Part shown: one piece after another, positions 17,321 to 27,230 of the stretch | How positions within the stretch are numbered: position 1 is the stretch's first letter | Layout of the letters: every line of letters begins with the position of its first letter | Translations under genes and position numbers: made by a program | NCBI GenBank assembly: GCA_019639255.1 | Contig: JAHBSF010000053.1 | Coordinates: 1-39,110 of the forward strand | Origin: Acidobacteriota bacterium | Lineage (GTDB): Bacteria; Acidobacteriota; Blastocatellia; RBC074 | Direction of reading: 5' to 3' | DNA length: 39,110 bases | Notes under the pieces: model-generated | The model's input: the letters and a program-made list of their open reading frames with translations, nothing else | Database searches by the model: none | What the model was told of the DNA's origin: nothing

Positions 17321-19378
17321 ATGAGCAATCGGTTTAAGCGCAATCTTTCCGTTTTACTGACTTCCCTGTTTCTTGTTTTAAGTCTGAGCAACGCGGGTCT
17401 GGCGACCACGGTGGTAATGCCGAGCGACGACGAGATGGTCATCGGCGCACGTGCAATCGTTCGCGCAGAAGTAATATCGATGGCGGCGCGATTCGACTAC
17501 CAGGATCGGCGCGTGTTCACCTACGTGCGGCTGCGCGTCTACGAGGCATTGAAGGGGATGATCGGCCCCGGCGAGATCGTGATCAAGGAACTCGGCGGCG
17601 AAGCGGGAGGTTTCGGCACCCGCTATTTCGGCGTGCCGGAATTTGCGCCCGGCGAACAGGTCATACTGTTTCTCGACACCTGGGCGGACGGCAGTCTGCG
17701 CGTGCATCAGTGGTTTCTGGGGAAATACACGATTGTCGAAACCCGCGACGGCCGGGCGGCGGCCGAACGTTCAACCGGCGGCGAGAACGTTACGATACTC
17801 GGAAGATCGCCGATCGGCCCCATTACGGACCGCATGGAACTGAACTCCTTCGAGGCAATGCTGCGGGCCAGAATCGCCGCCAACCATCAACAGTCGATCG
17901 CCCACGAATACCGTTACTACTCGAATACGCCCCTGCGCATTCAACCGCCGGAATACTCCGAAATCGCCAACGGCGACGGTTCCGGTGCAATATCCAATTA
18001 TTCGTTTCTTAATCCGCAATACCCGCCGCGCTGGTTCGAAGCCGACAGCAACCAGCAGGTGCTTTTCAAAATCAATACGTCGCCTGCATCGGGCTATACG
18101 CTGCCCGCAGGAGCAACCGCAGAGCAGATAATCGTGGACGTCCTCGATGCAATGAACGCCTGGTCATCAGCAGGCGGCTCGCTCAGGATAGCGAGCGGAG
18201 GCGCGGCGTCGAGTTGCGGAGTTCGCTCGCAGGACGGCAGCACCATATCCTTCAATAATTGCGACGGATATTTTTCCGCCGGCGGATGCTCGGGAATACT
18301 GGCTGTCGGCGGCATTACGATGTACACGACGGGCATTTCGAAAGTCGTCAACGGCGTGACTTTTTATCGCGCGCTGGAAGGCGACGTGTCATTCAACCCG
18401 GCGGCCAACTGCCACTACACCGATCGTATACGCGTCAAGGAGGTGCTGACCCACGAAATCGGGCACGCAATAGGTTTTGGCCACTCATCGGATACGAACG
18501 CAACCATGCGGGCCTACGCCCATTTCGACGGCCGCGGCGCAAGCCTGGGTCAGGATGATATAAACGGACTGCAGTTTGTTTATCCGAGTAACGGAAATCC
18601 GACGCCGACTCCGACTCCAACCCCGACGCCGACTCCAACTCCGTCTCCAACTCCGACATCCAGTTCCCTTCCCGTAGGAAACTTCGGATTTGAAGCGCCG
18701 TGGCTCGGTACGGGAGGCTTCCAGTACACACCTTCAGGATCGGGTTGGACTTTCACCGGAGCCTCGGGCATCAGCAATAATTCGAGCGCCTTCACGAGCG
18801 GCAATCCTTCCGCTCCGCAGGGCTCGCAGGTGGCCTTCATACAGAGCGGCAGCGTTTCATCGGTCTCGCAATCGGTTCCGGGATTCCAGTCCGGCGCCGT
18901 CTACGAGGTGCGATTCCGCGCCGCACAGCGCGGCAACTGCTGCGGCAAGGGCGGCAACGACTTCGATGTTTACATTGACAACACGATGCTCGGCGCCTTC
19001 CGGCCCTCCGGCACTTCCTATCAGCAGTTCGTTACCACAGGTTTCACGGTTTCTGCGGGATCTCACACTTTGAGGTTCGTCGGCCGCAACAGCTTCGGCG
19101 GCGACAACACCGCGTTCATCGACGATATACAGGTCCGGGTGTCCGGCTCGTCGCTGTTGTCGATGACTCACGCAACGCCGGCTCCCCCGGCATTACTGGG
19201 AGGACTGATCGTCGCCCTTACCGGAGGGGCATGGAGCGGAAGCGTTCTTATGAACTCCACAGCGTTCGATCTGGTATCGTGGTTGAGGCCGTCTTCTGAT
19301 TCGAGCGAATCCGCATCCGTCAAGCCGTTCATCCAATCAACTCGTGTGCGACCATTTCACAGGTCGCGCACGGGTTGA
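17321..19378 (+). CDS. Secreted matrixin-like metalloprotease with C-terminal adhesion-type domain
   Basis: A 685-residue exported protein with an N-terminal signal peptide (about 1-28). Residues about 30-160 form an N-terminal domain of unknown role. The zinc-protease motif HEIGHAIGFGH (378-388) with a methionine about nine residues later (NATMRAY) fits the metzincin/matrixin group. A (Pro-Thr)n linker at about 425-448 leads to a beta-rich domain (about 455-620) resembling DUF642 or carbohydrate-binding modules. The last 65 residues look unrelated to either domain. The ATG at 17321 has AAGGTGG five bases upstream; the frame opens earlier at 17189 but lacks a signal peptide there. A class A hairpin follows the stop within five bases. 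Confidence 0.85.
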   Translation: MSNRFKRNLSVLLTSLFLVLSLSNAGLATTVVMPSDDEMVIGARAIVRAEVISMAARFDYQDRRVFTYVRLRVYEALKGMIGPGEIVIKELGGEAGGFGTRYFGVPEFAPGEQVILFLDTWADGSLRVHQWFLGKYTIVETRDGRAAAERSTGGENVTILGRSPIGPITDRMELNSFEAMLRARIAANHQQSIAHEYRYYSNTPLRIQPPEYSEIANGDGSGAISNYSFLNPQYPPRWFEADSNQQVLFKINTSPASGYTLPAGATAEQIIVDVLDAMNAWSSAGGSLRIASGGAASSCGVRSQDGSTISFNNCDGYFSAGGCSGILAVGGITMYTTGISKVVNGVTFYRALEGDVSFNPAANCHYTDRIRVKEVLTHEIGHAIGFGHSSDTNATMRAYAHFDGRGASLGQDDINGLQFVYPSNGNPTPTPTPTPTPTPTPSPTPTSSSLPVGNFGFEAPWLGTGGFQYTPSGSGWTFTGASGISNNSSAFTSGNPSAPQGSQVAFIQSGSVSSVSQSVPGFQSGAVYEVRFRAAQRGNCCGKGGNDFDVYIDNTMLGAFRPSGTSYQQFVTTGFTVSAGSHTLRFVGRNSFGGDNTAFIDDIQVRVSGSSLLSMTHATPAPPALLGGLIVALTGGAWSGSVLMNSTAFDLVSWLRPSSDSSESASVKPFIQSTRVRPFHRSRTG

Positions 19379-19382
19379 TTAA

Positions 19383-19516
19383 AGAGAGATAACGGAACAA
19401 ACGAAATTAGACGGAAACTACGGAAATATTCAACTTTTCGGTGATTTTCGTTTCATTTCGTTTGTTCCGTTATCTCTTGTCTCACGCTTTGTACCAATCT
19501 TCTGTGGATTGATTTA
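19383..19516. repeat. Class A hairpin, copy 4, with one terminus
   Basis: The hairpin is 19383-19478 (AGAGAGATAACGGAACAAACG mirrored on the right, centre TATTCAACTTTT). To its right, read on the minus strand from 19516, is TAAATCAATCCACAGAAGAT followed by TGGTACAAAGCGTGAGACA. The first part is nearly the same as the left end of the insertion in tnpA at 26940; the last part recurs beside copy 5 at 20591-20618. Confidence 0.9.
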
Positions 19517-19598
19517 GTGCGAAAGATTTTCAGTTTCCTCGCATCTCTGCGCCTTCTCGCACTCCCGCTCCCGCTTCGGTTCCGTTATCATACGAACC

Positions 19599-20590
19599 AT
19601 GACCAAACGCGCTCTGATTACCGGAATAACCGGTCAGGACGGAAGCTACCTCTCCGAGTTGCTGCTGGAAAAAGGATATGAGGTCTTCGGCATCATCCGT
19701 CGATCGAGTTCCTTCAATACACAACGCCTCGACCACATATATCAGGATCCGCACGAATCGGGCCGTCGCCTGCATCTGGTTTACGGCGATCTGAACGATG
19801 CAAGCTCGCTCAACAAGATTCTGCGCGATGTGCACCCCGACGAGATATACAACCTCGGCGCTCAGTCGCACGTGCGCGTCAGTTTCGATATCCCGGAATA
19901 CACTGCCGAAATAGGCGCTCTCGGTGCATTGCGCCTGCTCGAAGCCATACGCGAAACCGGCATCACTCCGCGCTTCTATCAGGCGTCATCGTCCGAACTC
20001 TTCGGTCAGGTGCAGGAAATTCCACAACGCGAAACAACGCCATTCTATCCGCGCAGCCCCTACGGCGTCGCCAAACTCTACGCCTACTGGATCACCGTCA
20101 ATTACCGCGAAAGCTACGGCCTGTTCGCCTGCAACGGCATATTGTTCAATCACGAATCGGAACGGCGCAATGAAACCTTCGTCACGCGCAAGGTCACGCG
20201 CGGCGCAGCGGCGATCAAACTCGGTCTGCGCGACAAACTGTTTCTGGGCAACCTCGACGCGCGGCGCGACTGGGGATACGCGCGCGAATACGTAGAAGCG
20301 ATGTGGCTGATGCTGCAACAGGAGAGCCCCGACGATTACGTAATCGCGACGGGCGAAACCCATTCGGTGCGCGAGCTCGTCGAAGAAGCCTTCGCACACC
20401 TCGATCTGGACTGGCGGGAATACATCGAAATAGATCCGCGCTACTTCCGGCCGGCCGAAGTCGATCTGCTCGTAGGCGACGCATCGAAAGCGAATCGGCA
20501 ACTGGGCTGGGAGCCGAAGACAAAATTCAGGGAACTGGTTCGCCTGATGGTCGATGCGGATCTGGCGGACCTAAAACGCCTGAATCATCT

Positions 20591-20594
<4 letters not shown>
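19599..20594 (+). CDS. gmd: GDP-mannose 4,6-dehydratase
   Basis: Converts GDP-mannose to GDP-4-keto-6-deoxymannose, the first step to GDP-L-fucose and related sugars. A 331-residue extended short-chain dehydrogenase with the NADP motif [11 protein letters not shown] (8-18), the arginine-rich [10 protein letters not shown], the active-site ASSSE (129-133) and YxxxK as YGVAK (Y155, K159), and [16 protein letters not shown]. fcl lies 152 bp downstream on the same strand, so the two enzymes form the fucose pathway even though a class A hairpin sits between them. The TAG stop lies within a degenerate flank of that hairpin. Confidence 0.97.
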
Positions 20595-21688
<1,094 letters not shown>

Positions 21689-21694
21689 AAAAGA

Positions 21695-21731
21695 GAACAC
21701 GGAAACGAAGACGCGGAATTCACGGAAAAAC
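21695..21731. repeat. Half copy of a class B hairpin repeat
   Basis: AACACGGAAACGAAGACGCGG followed by AATTCACGGAA looks like the left arm only; no matching right arm follows before the next gene. It lies seven bases after the fcl stop codon and upstream of the M14 peptidase gene. Confidence 0.6.
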
Positions 21732-21751
21732 CGATTATTGGAGAACCCGAC

Positions 21752-24700
21752 ATGAGATTCACCCGACCCATATGTTCGCTGTTTGCCTGCCTGCTGTTGT
21801 CTGCATCATCGTTTTTTACGGCATCCGCGCAGGTGGCCGTCGCCATCAAGCCGGGGCGCAACCCGCAGCAACCCGTCGAAGAAGATTACACGCGCAAAAT
21901 TCGCGAATACACCACCGCCGCTTACTTCAATTCCCCGCTCACCGATTACCTGCCCGCCTCGCCCACGGTTCCGACGCCCAAGGCCGTGCTCGGCGACGTA
22001 GCGGGCGCGCCGGGCAAATTGCCCTACTCGGCGGAAGTCCACCGCTACATGCGGTTGCTCGAACAGACCAGTCCGCGCGTCAGAGTATTTTCAATCGGCT
22101 CGAGCGAAGAAGGGCGCGAGATGATCGCCGTCGCAGTATCTTCCGAAGCCAATATCGCCAAACTCGAAGATAACCGCGCGCGTCTGGCCCGCCTTGCCGA
22201 TCCGCGCACCATCAACCTCAACGATGATGAGGCCGAAAAAATCATCGCTGACGCCACCCCCGTCTACTACCTGACCGGCGCCATACATTCGCCCGAAACC
22301 GGCTCGCCCACGGCATTGATGGAACTCGCCTATCGCCTCGCCGTAGATGAAAGCGATTACGTCAAACACATACGCGATAATGTAATCACGCTGATGACGC
22401 CCGTAGTCGAAGTCGACGGGCGCGACCGTCAGGTAGACGTCTACAACTGGCATCTGGCCAATCCGGACAAAAACTGGCCGAACCTGATCTACTGGGGCCA
22501 TTACGTAGCGCACGACAACAACCGCGATTCGATGGCGCTTTCGCTCAAACTCACGCAGAACGTCCTGAAAACCTACATCGACTGGAAGCCGCAGGTACTG
22601 CACGATCTGCACGAATCGGTAGCCTATCTTTACGACAACACGGTCGGCGACCAGCCCTACAATGCATGGGTAGATCCGATACTGACCAACGAGTGGCAAC
22701 TGATCGGATGGCACAACGTCAACGAGATGACGAAATTCGGCATGCCCGGCGTCTTCACGCACGGCACGTTCGACACCTGGTCGCCGAGTTACCTGATGTT
22801 CATCGCCGCTTCGCACAACGGCATCAGCCGTCTGTATGAAACCTTCGGCAACGCCGGCGCGGATACGGTGGAACGCACGCTTTCACCCGGCGAGTATTCG
22901 CGCACCTGGTACCGGCAGAACCCGCCGCTTCCGAAAGCACTGTGGTCGCAGCGCAACAACAACAACTATCAGCAAACCGGCATACTCGTATCGCTCGCGC
23001 AATTCGCTACAAACGGCAAATACTTCCTGCGCAACTTCTGGCTGAAGAGTAAAAACTCGGTGCTCAAGCCCACCGCGGCCGGGCCTGCCGCCTATGTATT
23101 TCCGGCCGACGATCCGCGGCCCGGCGGGCAGGCCGAACTGCTCAGGCTGCTTCAGCAGCAGGGCTGCGAAGTGCATCGCGCAACATCCGCATTTACCGTA
23201 ACGATGCCGGCCCCCAAACGTCCGGCGCGCGGCCCCGCCAACACACCGGCCGTCGCCGACGGCAATCAATCGGCGGCAAACGCCGAAAAACCAGCCGAAG
23301 TGAAGCGCGAATTTCCGGCAGGCAGCTACATCGTGCGCATGGATCAACCCTACAGCCGCATCGCCGACATGATGCTCGACCTTCAATACTGGAGTCCGAA
23401 CGATCCGCAGCGGAACATATACGACGATACGGCATGGACATTCGGAGAACTCGGCAACGTGCGCGTAGTGCGCGTAACGGACGTAAAGGCGCTCGACGCA
23501 CCGATGACGAAAGTTGCGGGCGAGATAAAATCGCCGGGCGGCGTCGAGGGCAGCGGCTCGGTGTTTCTCATCAACCACAACGCCGACAATGAACTCGTAA
23601 CGCTGCGTTACCGATTCAGGGATGCGGCATTCGACGCGGCCGAACAGCCGTTTGAAGCCGCAGGACGCAAGTTCAATCGCGGATCGTTCATCATCCGAAA
23701 CATCAAGGCCGACGATCTGCGCAGCGCGGCTGCGGAACTCGGGCTCAAGGTCTACGCAACAGCAAATGCGCCCTCGGTCAAAACGCATCCCGTTGGCGCG
23801 CCGCGCATAGCGATGATGCACACCTGGCTGAGCACGCAGAACGAGGGCTGGTGGCGACATGCATTCGATCTGTACAAGGTGCCGTTTGATTACATCAGCA
23901 CGCAGGACGCAGCGAAGGACAACCGGCTGCGCGAGAAATACGATGTAATAATTTTCGCCCCCGTAGGCCGCAGCACGCCGCAGGCGATCGTCAGCGGCAT
24001 GCCGATGTTCGGCAATCCGCTGCCGTGGAAGAAAACCGATCTGACGCCGAACCTCGGCCGCATAGATTCAACCGACGACATGCGCCCGGGACTCGGCTGG
24101 ACAGGTCTTGAGCACCTGCAGAACTTCGTGCGCGATGGCGGCCTGCTGATTACTGCCAACGATACATCGAATTTCGCCGTGACTTTCGGATTCACTCCCG
24201 GCGTATCTACGGGTGCGCCGCAGCGGCTTCGCGCGCCGGGAACCGTAGTTCGTTCGCGAATGGTGGATGCGGAAAGCCCTATAGCTTACGGGTATGGGGA
24301 CAATCTGTCGATTTTCTGTTCAAGCTGCCCGATCTTTCAGTTGAGCAATCTCGCGGGAGGCAGGGGAGGCAGACGCTCGGGCGGTCCCGAAGGAGAGCGC
24401 GTAACGGGACGCGGCTCCGCAGATGATCCCGACACGCCGCAAAACCGGCCGCCATCCGAACTGCCCGAGATTCCGAGGGCTGAGGCGTGGGAGGCCGCGC
24501 CGCTTACCGACGAGCAGCGGCGCAACGGTATATACGTCATTCCGCCGGATGCGCGCCCGCGCGTCGTGCTGCGTTACGCCGATGCACGCGAACTGCTGGT
24601 TTCGGGGCTTCTTGAAAGCGGCGCCGAAATCGCACAGCGCCCGGCAGTCATAGACGTGCCCGTGGGGAATGGGCATATAGTACTTTTTTCAAACAATCCG

Positions 24701-24799
24701 TTCTGGCGTGCGGAAACGCAGGGGAGTTATTTTCTGGTATTCAACGCGATTCTCAACTTCGATCATTTGAATGCGGGGCGGAAGACTGGGGAAAAGTAA
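21752..24799 (+). CDS. Secreted M14 zinc carboxypeptidase-like protein
   Basis: A 1015-residue exported protein. A signal peptide (about 1-27, ending SFFTASAQ) precedes an M14 domain with the zinc-ligand motif HSPE (H179, E182) in YLTGAIHSPETGSPTALM, a central VVEVDGRDRQVDVYNW and the third-ligand region VLHDLHE (H284/H287). The central part has a proline/alanine-rich insert (about 487-510). The C-terminal third (about 675-860) looks like a class I glutamine amidotransferase-like or ThuA-like Rossmann fold (YDVIIFAPVG, LQNFVRDGGLLITAND), followed by a Gly/Arg-rich linker and a final beta domain. This layout recurs in large acidobacterial M14 proteins. Peptidase activity on peptides is likely but the substrate is unknown. 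The ATG at 21752 follows GGAG. Confidence 0.85.
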   Translation: MRFTRPICSLFACLLLSASSFFTASAQVAVAIKPGRNPQQPVEEDYTRKIREYTTAAYFNSPLTDYLPASPTVPTPKAVLGDVAGAPGKLPYSAEVHRYMRLLEQTSPRVRVFSIGSSEEGREMIAVAVSSEANIAKLEDNRARLARLADPRTINLNDDEAEKIIADATPVYYLTGAIHSPETGSPTALMELAYRLAVDESDYVKHIRDNVITLMTPVVEVDGRDRQVDVYNWHLANPDKNWPNLIYWGHYVAHDNNRDSMALSLKLTQNVLKTYIDWKPQVLHDLHESVAYLYDNTVGDQPYNAWVDPILTNEWQLIGWHNVNEMTKFGMPGVFTHGTFDTWSPSYLMFIAASHNGISRLYETFGNAGADTVERTLSPGEYSRTWYRQNPPLPKALWSQRNNNNYQQTGILVSLAQFATNGKYFLRNFWLKSKNSVLKPTAAGPAAYVFPADDPRPGGQAELLRLLQQQGCEVHRATSAFTVTMPAPKRPARGPANTPAVADGNQSAANAEKPAEVKREFPAGSYIVRMDQPYSRIADMMLDLQYWSPNDPQRNIYDDTAWTFGELGNVRVVRVTDVKALDAPMTKVAGEIKSPGGVEGSGSVFLINHNADNELVTLRYRFRDAAFDAAEQPFEAAGRKFNRGSFIIRNIKADDLRSAAAELGLKVYATANAPSVKTHPVGAPRIAMMHTWLSTQNEGWWRHAFDLYKVPFDYISTQDAAKDNRLREKYDVIIFAPVGRSTPQAIVSGMPMFGNPLPWKKTDLTPNLGRIDSTDDMRPGLGWTGLEHLQNFVRDGGLLITANDTSNFAVTFGFTPGVSTGAPQRLRAPGTVVRSRMVDAESPIAYGYGDNLSIFCSSCPIFQLSNLAGGRGGRRSGGPEGERVTGRGSADDPDTPQNRPPSELPEIPRAEAWEAAPLTDEQRRNGIYVIPPDARPRVVLRYADARELLVSGLLESGAEIAQRPAVIDVPVGNGHIVLFSNNPFWRAETQGSYFLVFNAILNFDHLNAGRKTGEK

Positions 24800-24807
24800 G
24801 GAGAAGA

Positions 24808-24904
24808 AACCGCGGAATTCACGGAAATAAAGATGCGGAACTCGCGGAAAAGATGACCTTCTTTCCGCGAGTTCCGCATCTTGGTTTCAGCGCTTTCCGC
24901 GGTC
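24808..24904. repeat. Class B hairpin, copy 2
   Basis: It lies between two convergent genes. Outer ends are ACCGCGGAATTC and CGCTTTCCGCGGT; the inner part holds a perfect 21-bp arm pair running from AAGATGCGGAACTCGCGGAA to TTCCGCGAGTTCCGCATCTT. The right edge touches the stop codon of the PIN toxin gene. Confidence 0.9.
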
Positions 24905-25322
24905 ATTCAGCCTCGGCAGCTTTCTGCCCCATTACCTCCGCTGGAGTCTTTTTGCCTCTTGCCGTTCTATCAAGGTCCTCATCAAAACTCACGATTATCA
25001 AATCATCCTGTTCGGCAGCGACATATTGGTAAGCATCGTCAAAATCCAGGTTGTATTTATCCATAGCATCAATCAAACTTTTTGTATCTTCCGGCTTGAT
25101 GGACGCCAAAGTTACTGCTCCGTTGATAAAAACATCTTCGACAAAATCCCGCAATGTAGCTGTTCGTTTGAGCCGCGTCAAGATTACGCAAATGGAATGA
25201 AAAGCAAAATCGGTTATGAACAGTTGATTTGACGGTATTCGGTCGAGGAATTGACCGACATCATCGGACTTGGCTTGGCCGAGCAGACGCTCAAGCCAGA
25301 TGTTGGTATCTACCAGATACAT
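24903..25322 (-). CDS. PIN-domain toxin (VapC-like ribonuclease)
   Basis: A 139-residue PIN protein. It begins MYLVDTNIWLERLLG with the first catalytic acid D5, and ends with the paired acids of the fold in NLDFDDAYQYVAAE and IVSFDEDLDR. PIN toxins cut RNA, often tRNA, when freed from their antitoxin. The ATG at 25322 overlaps the antitoxin stop by one base (TGATG), the usual coupled arrangement; a TTG further up (25337) would lie inside the antitoxin gene and is not needed. The stop codon adjoins a class B hairpin. Confidence 0.85.
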   Translation of the reverse strand: MYLVDTNIWLERLLGQAKSDDVGQFLDRIPSNQLFITDFAFHSICVILTRLKRTATLRDFVEDVFINGAVTLASIKPEDTKSLIDAMDKYNLDFDDAYQYVAAEQDDLIIVSFDEDLDRTARGKKTPAEVMGQKAAEAE

Positions 25323-25540
25323 CAAACACCCCGCCAATCCAATGACTTTCTCTGTAACTCTAAAGACGTGTATTCTTCACGGAAATCGCCCAGTGCGCCG
25401 GCCCAATCCTGACGTAGTTTACCGGCGGGTTTTTTCTTCCGTTTTTCCAGCAAGAACTCCACAAAATCTCTAACTTCTGCCTGCGACTCAGGCGGCAACT
25501 CTTTTACAAGTTCATCAAGTGGTTTTAGTTGTGTGCTCAT
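25322..25540 (-). CDS. Antitoxin, DUF2281/VapB-like
   Basis: A 72-residue protein with the pattern LDELVKELPPESQAEVRDFV then EFLLEKRKKK, typical of DUF2281-type antitoxins found directly before PIN toxins. The first half would form the dimer helices and the acidic tail (DFREEYTSLELQRKSLDW) would wrap the toxin. The ATG at 25540 has GAGG nine bases upstream. Antitoxins of such pairs usually repress their own promoter; the inverted repeat at 25559-25588 is a likely site. Confidence 0.8.
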   Translation of the reverse strand: MSTQLKPLDELVKELPPESQAEVRDFVEFLLEKRKKKPAGKLRQDWAGALGDFREEYTSLELQRKSLDWRGV

Positions 25541-25558
25541 AGCTCTTAACCTCTCTTA

Positions 25559-25588
25559 TGAAAATAGGGGCTAACCCCTGTATTTTCA
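25559..25588. promoter_or_regulatory. Inverted repeat upstream of the toxin/antitoxin pair
   Basis: TGAAAATAGGGG and CCCCTGTATTTTCA form a 30-bp inverted repeat around CTAA, ending 18 bases before the antitoxin ATG. The position suits an operator bound by the antitoxin or the toxin-antitoxin complex. It could also fold as a hairpin in the mRNA leader. Confidence 0.45.
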
Positions 25589-25627
25589 TTCGTGGTGGTG
25601 ATGCCGCGAATCATGTTGGCTCGGTTT

Positions 25628-25739
25628 AAGAAAAAAACAAACCACGGAATACGCAGAAAACACGAAAGTAGCGAAAAAAAGATCACCAGTTCCGTGATTT
25701 CCGCTGCTTCCGTGTATTCCGTGGTTAGTTTTTTTCTTA
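25628..25739. repeat. Class B hairpin, copy 3, with A- and T-tracts
   Basis: The left arm AAGAAAAAAACAAACCACGG pairs with the right arm ending CCGTGGTTAGTTTTTTTCTT. The outer A-run and T-run make this copy look like a bidirectional intrinsic terminator, unlike the other copies. It lies upstream of the toxin/antitoxin genes and next to a nested palindromic repeat. Confidence 0.85.
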
Positions 25740-25740
25740 G

Positions 25741-25958
25741 AGCGTGTTTTGAAAGCCCCGAAGGGGCGAAAGATCTGTAGCCTGGTGCGCAAGCGCCAGG
25801 TCAAATCGAGAAAAGCGTCCAAGCCCTGAAAGGGCGAAAGACCGATACAGCGTGGATCTTCCGCCCTTTCAGGGCTGAAATTGATGTTGGCGTGATACCC
25901 AGGGCTTACGCCGCTGGGCTGCAGATCTTTCGCCCCTTCGGGGCTTTCAAAACACGCT
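25741..25958. repeat. Nested palindromic repeat cluster (REP-like)
   Basis: Two 42-bp arms (25741-25781 and 25917-25958), each holding the small palindrome GCCCCGAAGGGGCGAAAGAT, form a long inverted repeat. Inside it lie a second pair (AGCCCTGAAAGGGCGAAAGA near 25821 and its inverse near 25862) and a third type of palindrome (GCCTGGTGCGCAAGCGCCAGG near 25780; CCCAGGGCTTACGCCGCTGGG near 25898). Similar short palindromes ending in GAAAGA are widespread extragenic repeats in several phyla. They often create spurious reading frames, as here. Confidence 0.8.
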
Positions 25959-26022
25959 CCAACAAGTTTTTTCTCGACTGCAGGCTTCAGACGGATGTTG
26001 GCCGGCGGGGTGGAACAGCCAT

Positions 26023-26517
26023 TCAATCTGCGCCCTGAAGTTCCAGCCATTTCCTTCGGTAATAGTAATGCACGACGGAAGCCTTCCCGACGAATACGTC
26101 ATTAATCCCCTGATGCTGGATGCGCGGCGGCTTCGGCCCTGCGTAAGCTTCGTCTTGCTTGAATATGTAATCCCTGTCAACAGCTCCAATCATTCTGGAG
26201 AAGCCAATCTTTCCGCCTTCAGTGATGGTTTGCAGAAAGCTCCTATCGGGGGTTTTGGCAACTTCCAGGACAGAAGTTGCGGAACCGCGCCGGAATACGA
26301 GGATTGATGATTCCTTATTTCGGGAGCAGAGAACGGCCCAATCACGCTGCCCTCGCCGCGTGAACTCTCCGCTGATGACGTTGTGTGGCTCACTGCTCAG
26401 GTAGGTCTGGGGGATCGTGCAGCCGCGACGCTGTAGATGCTGCACGATGTTGCCCGGCAACCGGGAAAAGGCAGTCGGGGGAAGACGCAAGGTTGCTGAA
26501 TCTGCGGCGGCCCATAA
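26023..26517 (-). pseudogene. 3' part of a secreted hypothetical protein split by the IS element
   Basis: Encodes 164 residues: LWAAADSATLRLPPTAF, a CTIPQ motif, a region like FTRRGQRDWAVLCSRN, and a C-terminal segment ending VVHYYYRRKWLELQGAD. I know similar acidobacterial proteins of unknown function only by their general pattern (a signal peptide, then LPP-AF-LP...RRGCTIPQ). The frame has no good start here (only a TTG at 26526 within the IS end). The missing 5' end, a start codon and signal peptide, is found on the other side of the IS at 28371-28430, in the same strand and frame when the IS is removed. Confidence 0.75.
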
Positions 26518-26684
26518 ATTTGTCAAAGGGGACTGCCTGCTTTAGCTGGCAGGGGAATTTGACCGGGTGCGGAGTGCTTTGCCGCAGCACCCGCCTCTCT
26601 CGGCTAGCCGCCCCTCCGGATCAAAGGTCGGTAGTCCCGCTGTTAGATGGTTAACAGTTAGCAAATCAGGCATATAATCCCTTT

Positions 26685-27230
26685 ATGCCTAGTGAACGTT
26701 ACAGAAAAAACGCCGGAGCAGTCTTCACCCTCAAGTACCACCTCGTGTGGCGCCCGAAGTATCGCAAAGCTATTCTCGGCGGGATGTTGGCAGAGCGGTT
26801 GAAAGAACTGCTCCGCGAAAAAGCGACTGAACTCGGCGCGGAGATTCACTCGCTTGAGATACAACCCGACCACGTGCATATGTTTGTTGCATCCGATCCA
26901 ACCTATGCACCAGCGCAAATTGCCGCACAGTTTAAGGGCTAAATCAATCCACAGGAGAATGGTACACACTACGGAGTCCTCAACTGGGTACGCACGCGCC
27001 CTCGCGTGCTTGTATTCGCCGCCGAAAGCACGCGAGGGCGCGTGCGTACCCAGTGATGTGTCCCAATGTTTCGTGGTCTGATTTAGACGAGCCGCGTTCT
27101 GCGCGAAGAGTTTCCGTGGCTTAAGTCGCGCCTGCCGTCGCTGTGGAGTCGGAGCTACTACATCGGGAGCGTCGGTCACGTTTCCGAAGCAACGATTAAA
27201 AAGTACATCGCCAATCAGAAGACGAAGTAA
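26685..27230 (+). pseudogene. tnpA: IS200-type Y1 transposase, interrupted
   Basis: The first part (85 codons, 26685-26939) reads MPSERYRKNAGAVFTLKYHL and has the HUH metal motif HVH (63-65) in QPDHVHMFV. It ends at QFKG, followed at once by TAA. The rest of the protein is found intact in the same orientation at 27087-27230 (TSRVLREEFPWLKSRL, then HVSEATIKKYIANQK, with the catalytic tyrosine in IKKY). The two parts join to a normal-length transposase of about 132 residues once the 147-bp insertion between them is removed. HUH motif and tyrosine are now on separate frames, so the transposase is inactive. Confidence 0.9.
26940..27086. mobile_element. 147-bp palindromic non-autonomous element inside tnpA
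   Basis: Its termini are inverted: TAAATCAATCCACAGGAG on the left and, read on the other strand, CTAAATCAGACCACGAAAC on the right. The core is a long perfect hairpin, ACTGGGTACGCACGCGCCCT... against its inverse (about 27 bp per arm, 26982-27053) around a 16-base loop. The flanking tnpA halves rejoin in frame without it, showing it is a true insertion. The termini match those flanking class A hairpins elsewhere in the window, although the core is different. Confidence 0.8.

Noticed and set aside
19383-19516. Complete transposon with two inverted ends around a class A hairpin
   Set aside because: Only one side carries the TAAATCAA terminus in each class A copy examined; the left side here (TTGATTAAAG) does not fit an inverted partner. 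The two-ended form is seen only in tnpA.
25741-25958. CRISPR array
   Set aside because: The repeats are palindromic and arranged as inverted pairs, not direct repeats with constant spacers; no cas gene is nearby.
25586-26050. 154-codon open frame on the minus strand
   Set aside because: It is made of the nested palindromic repeat and the class B hairpin; repeated SPEGAKDLQ-type residues are the translation of the palindromes.
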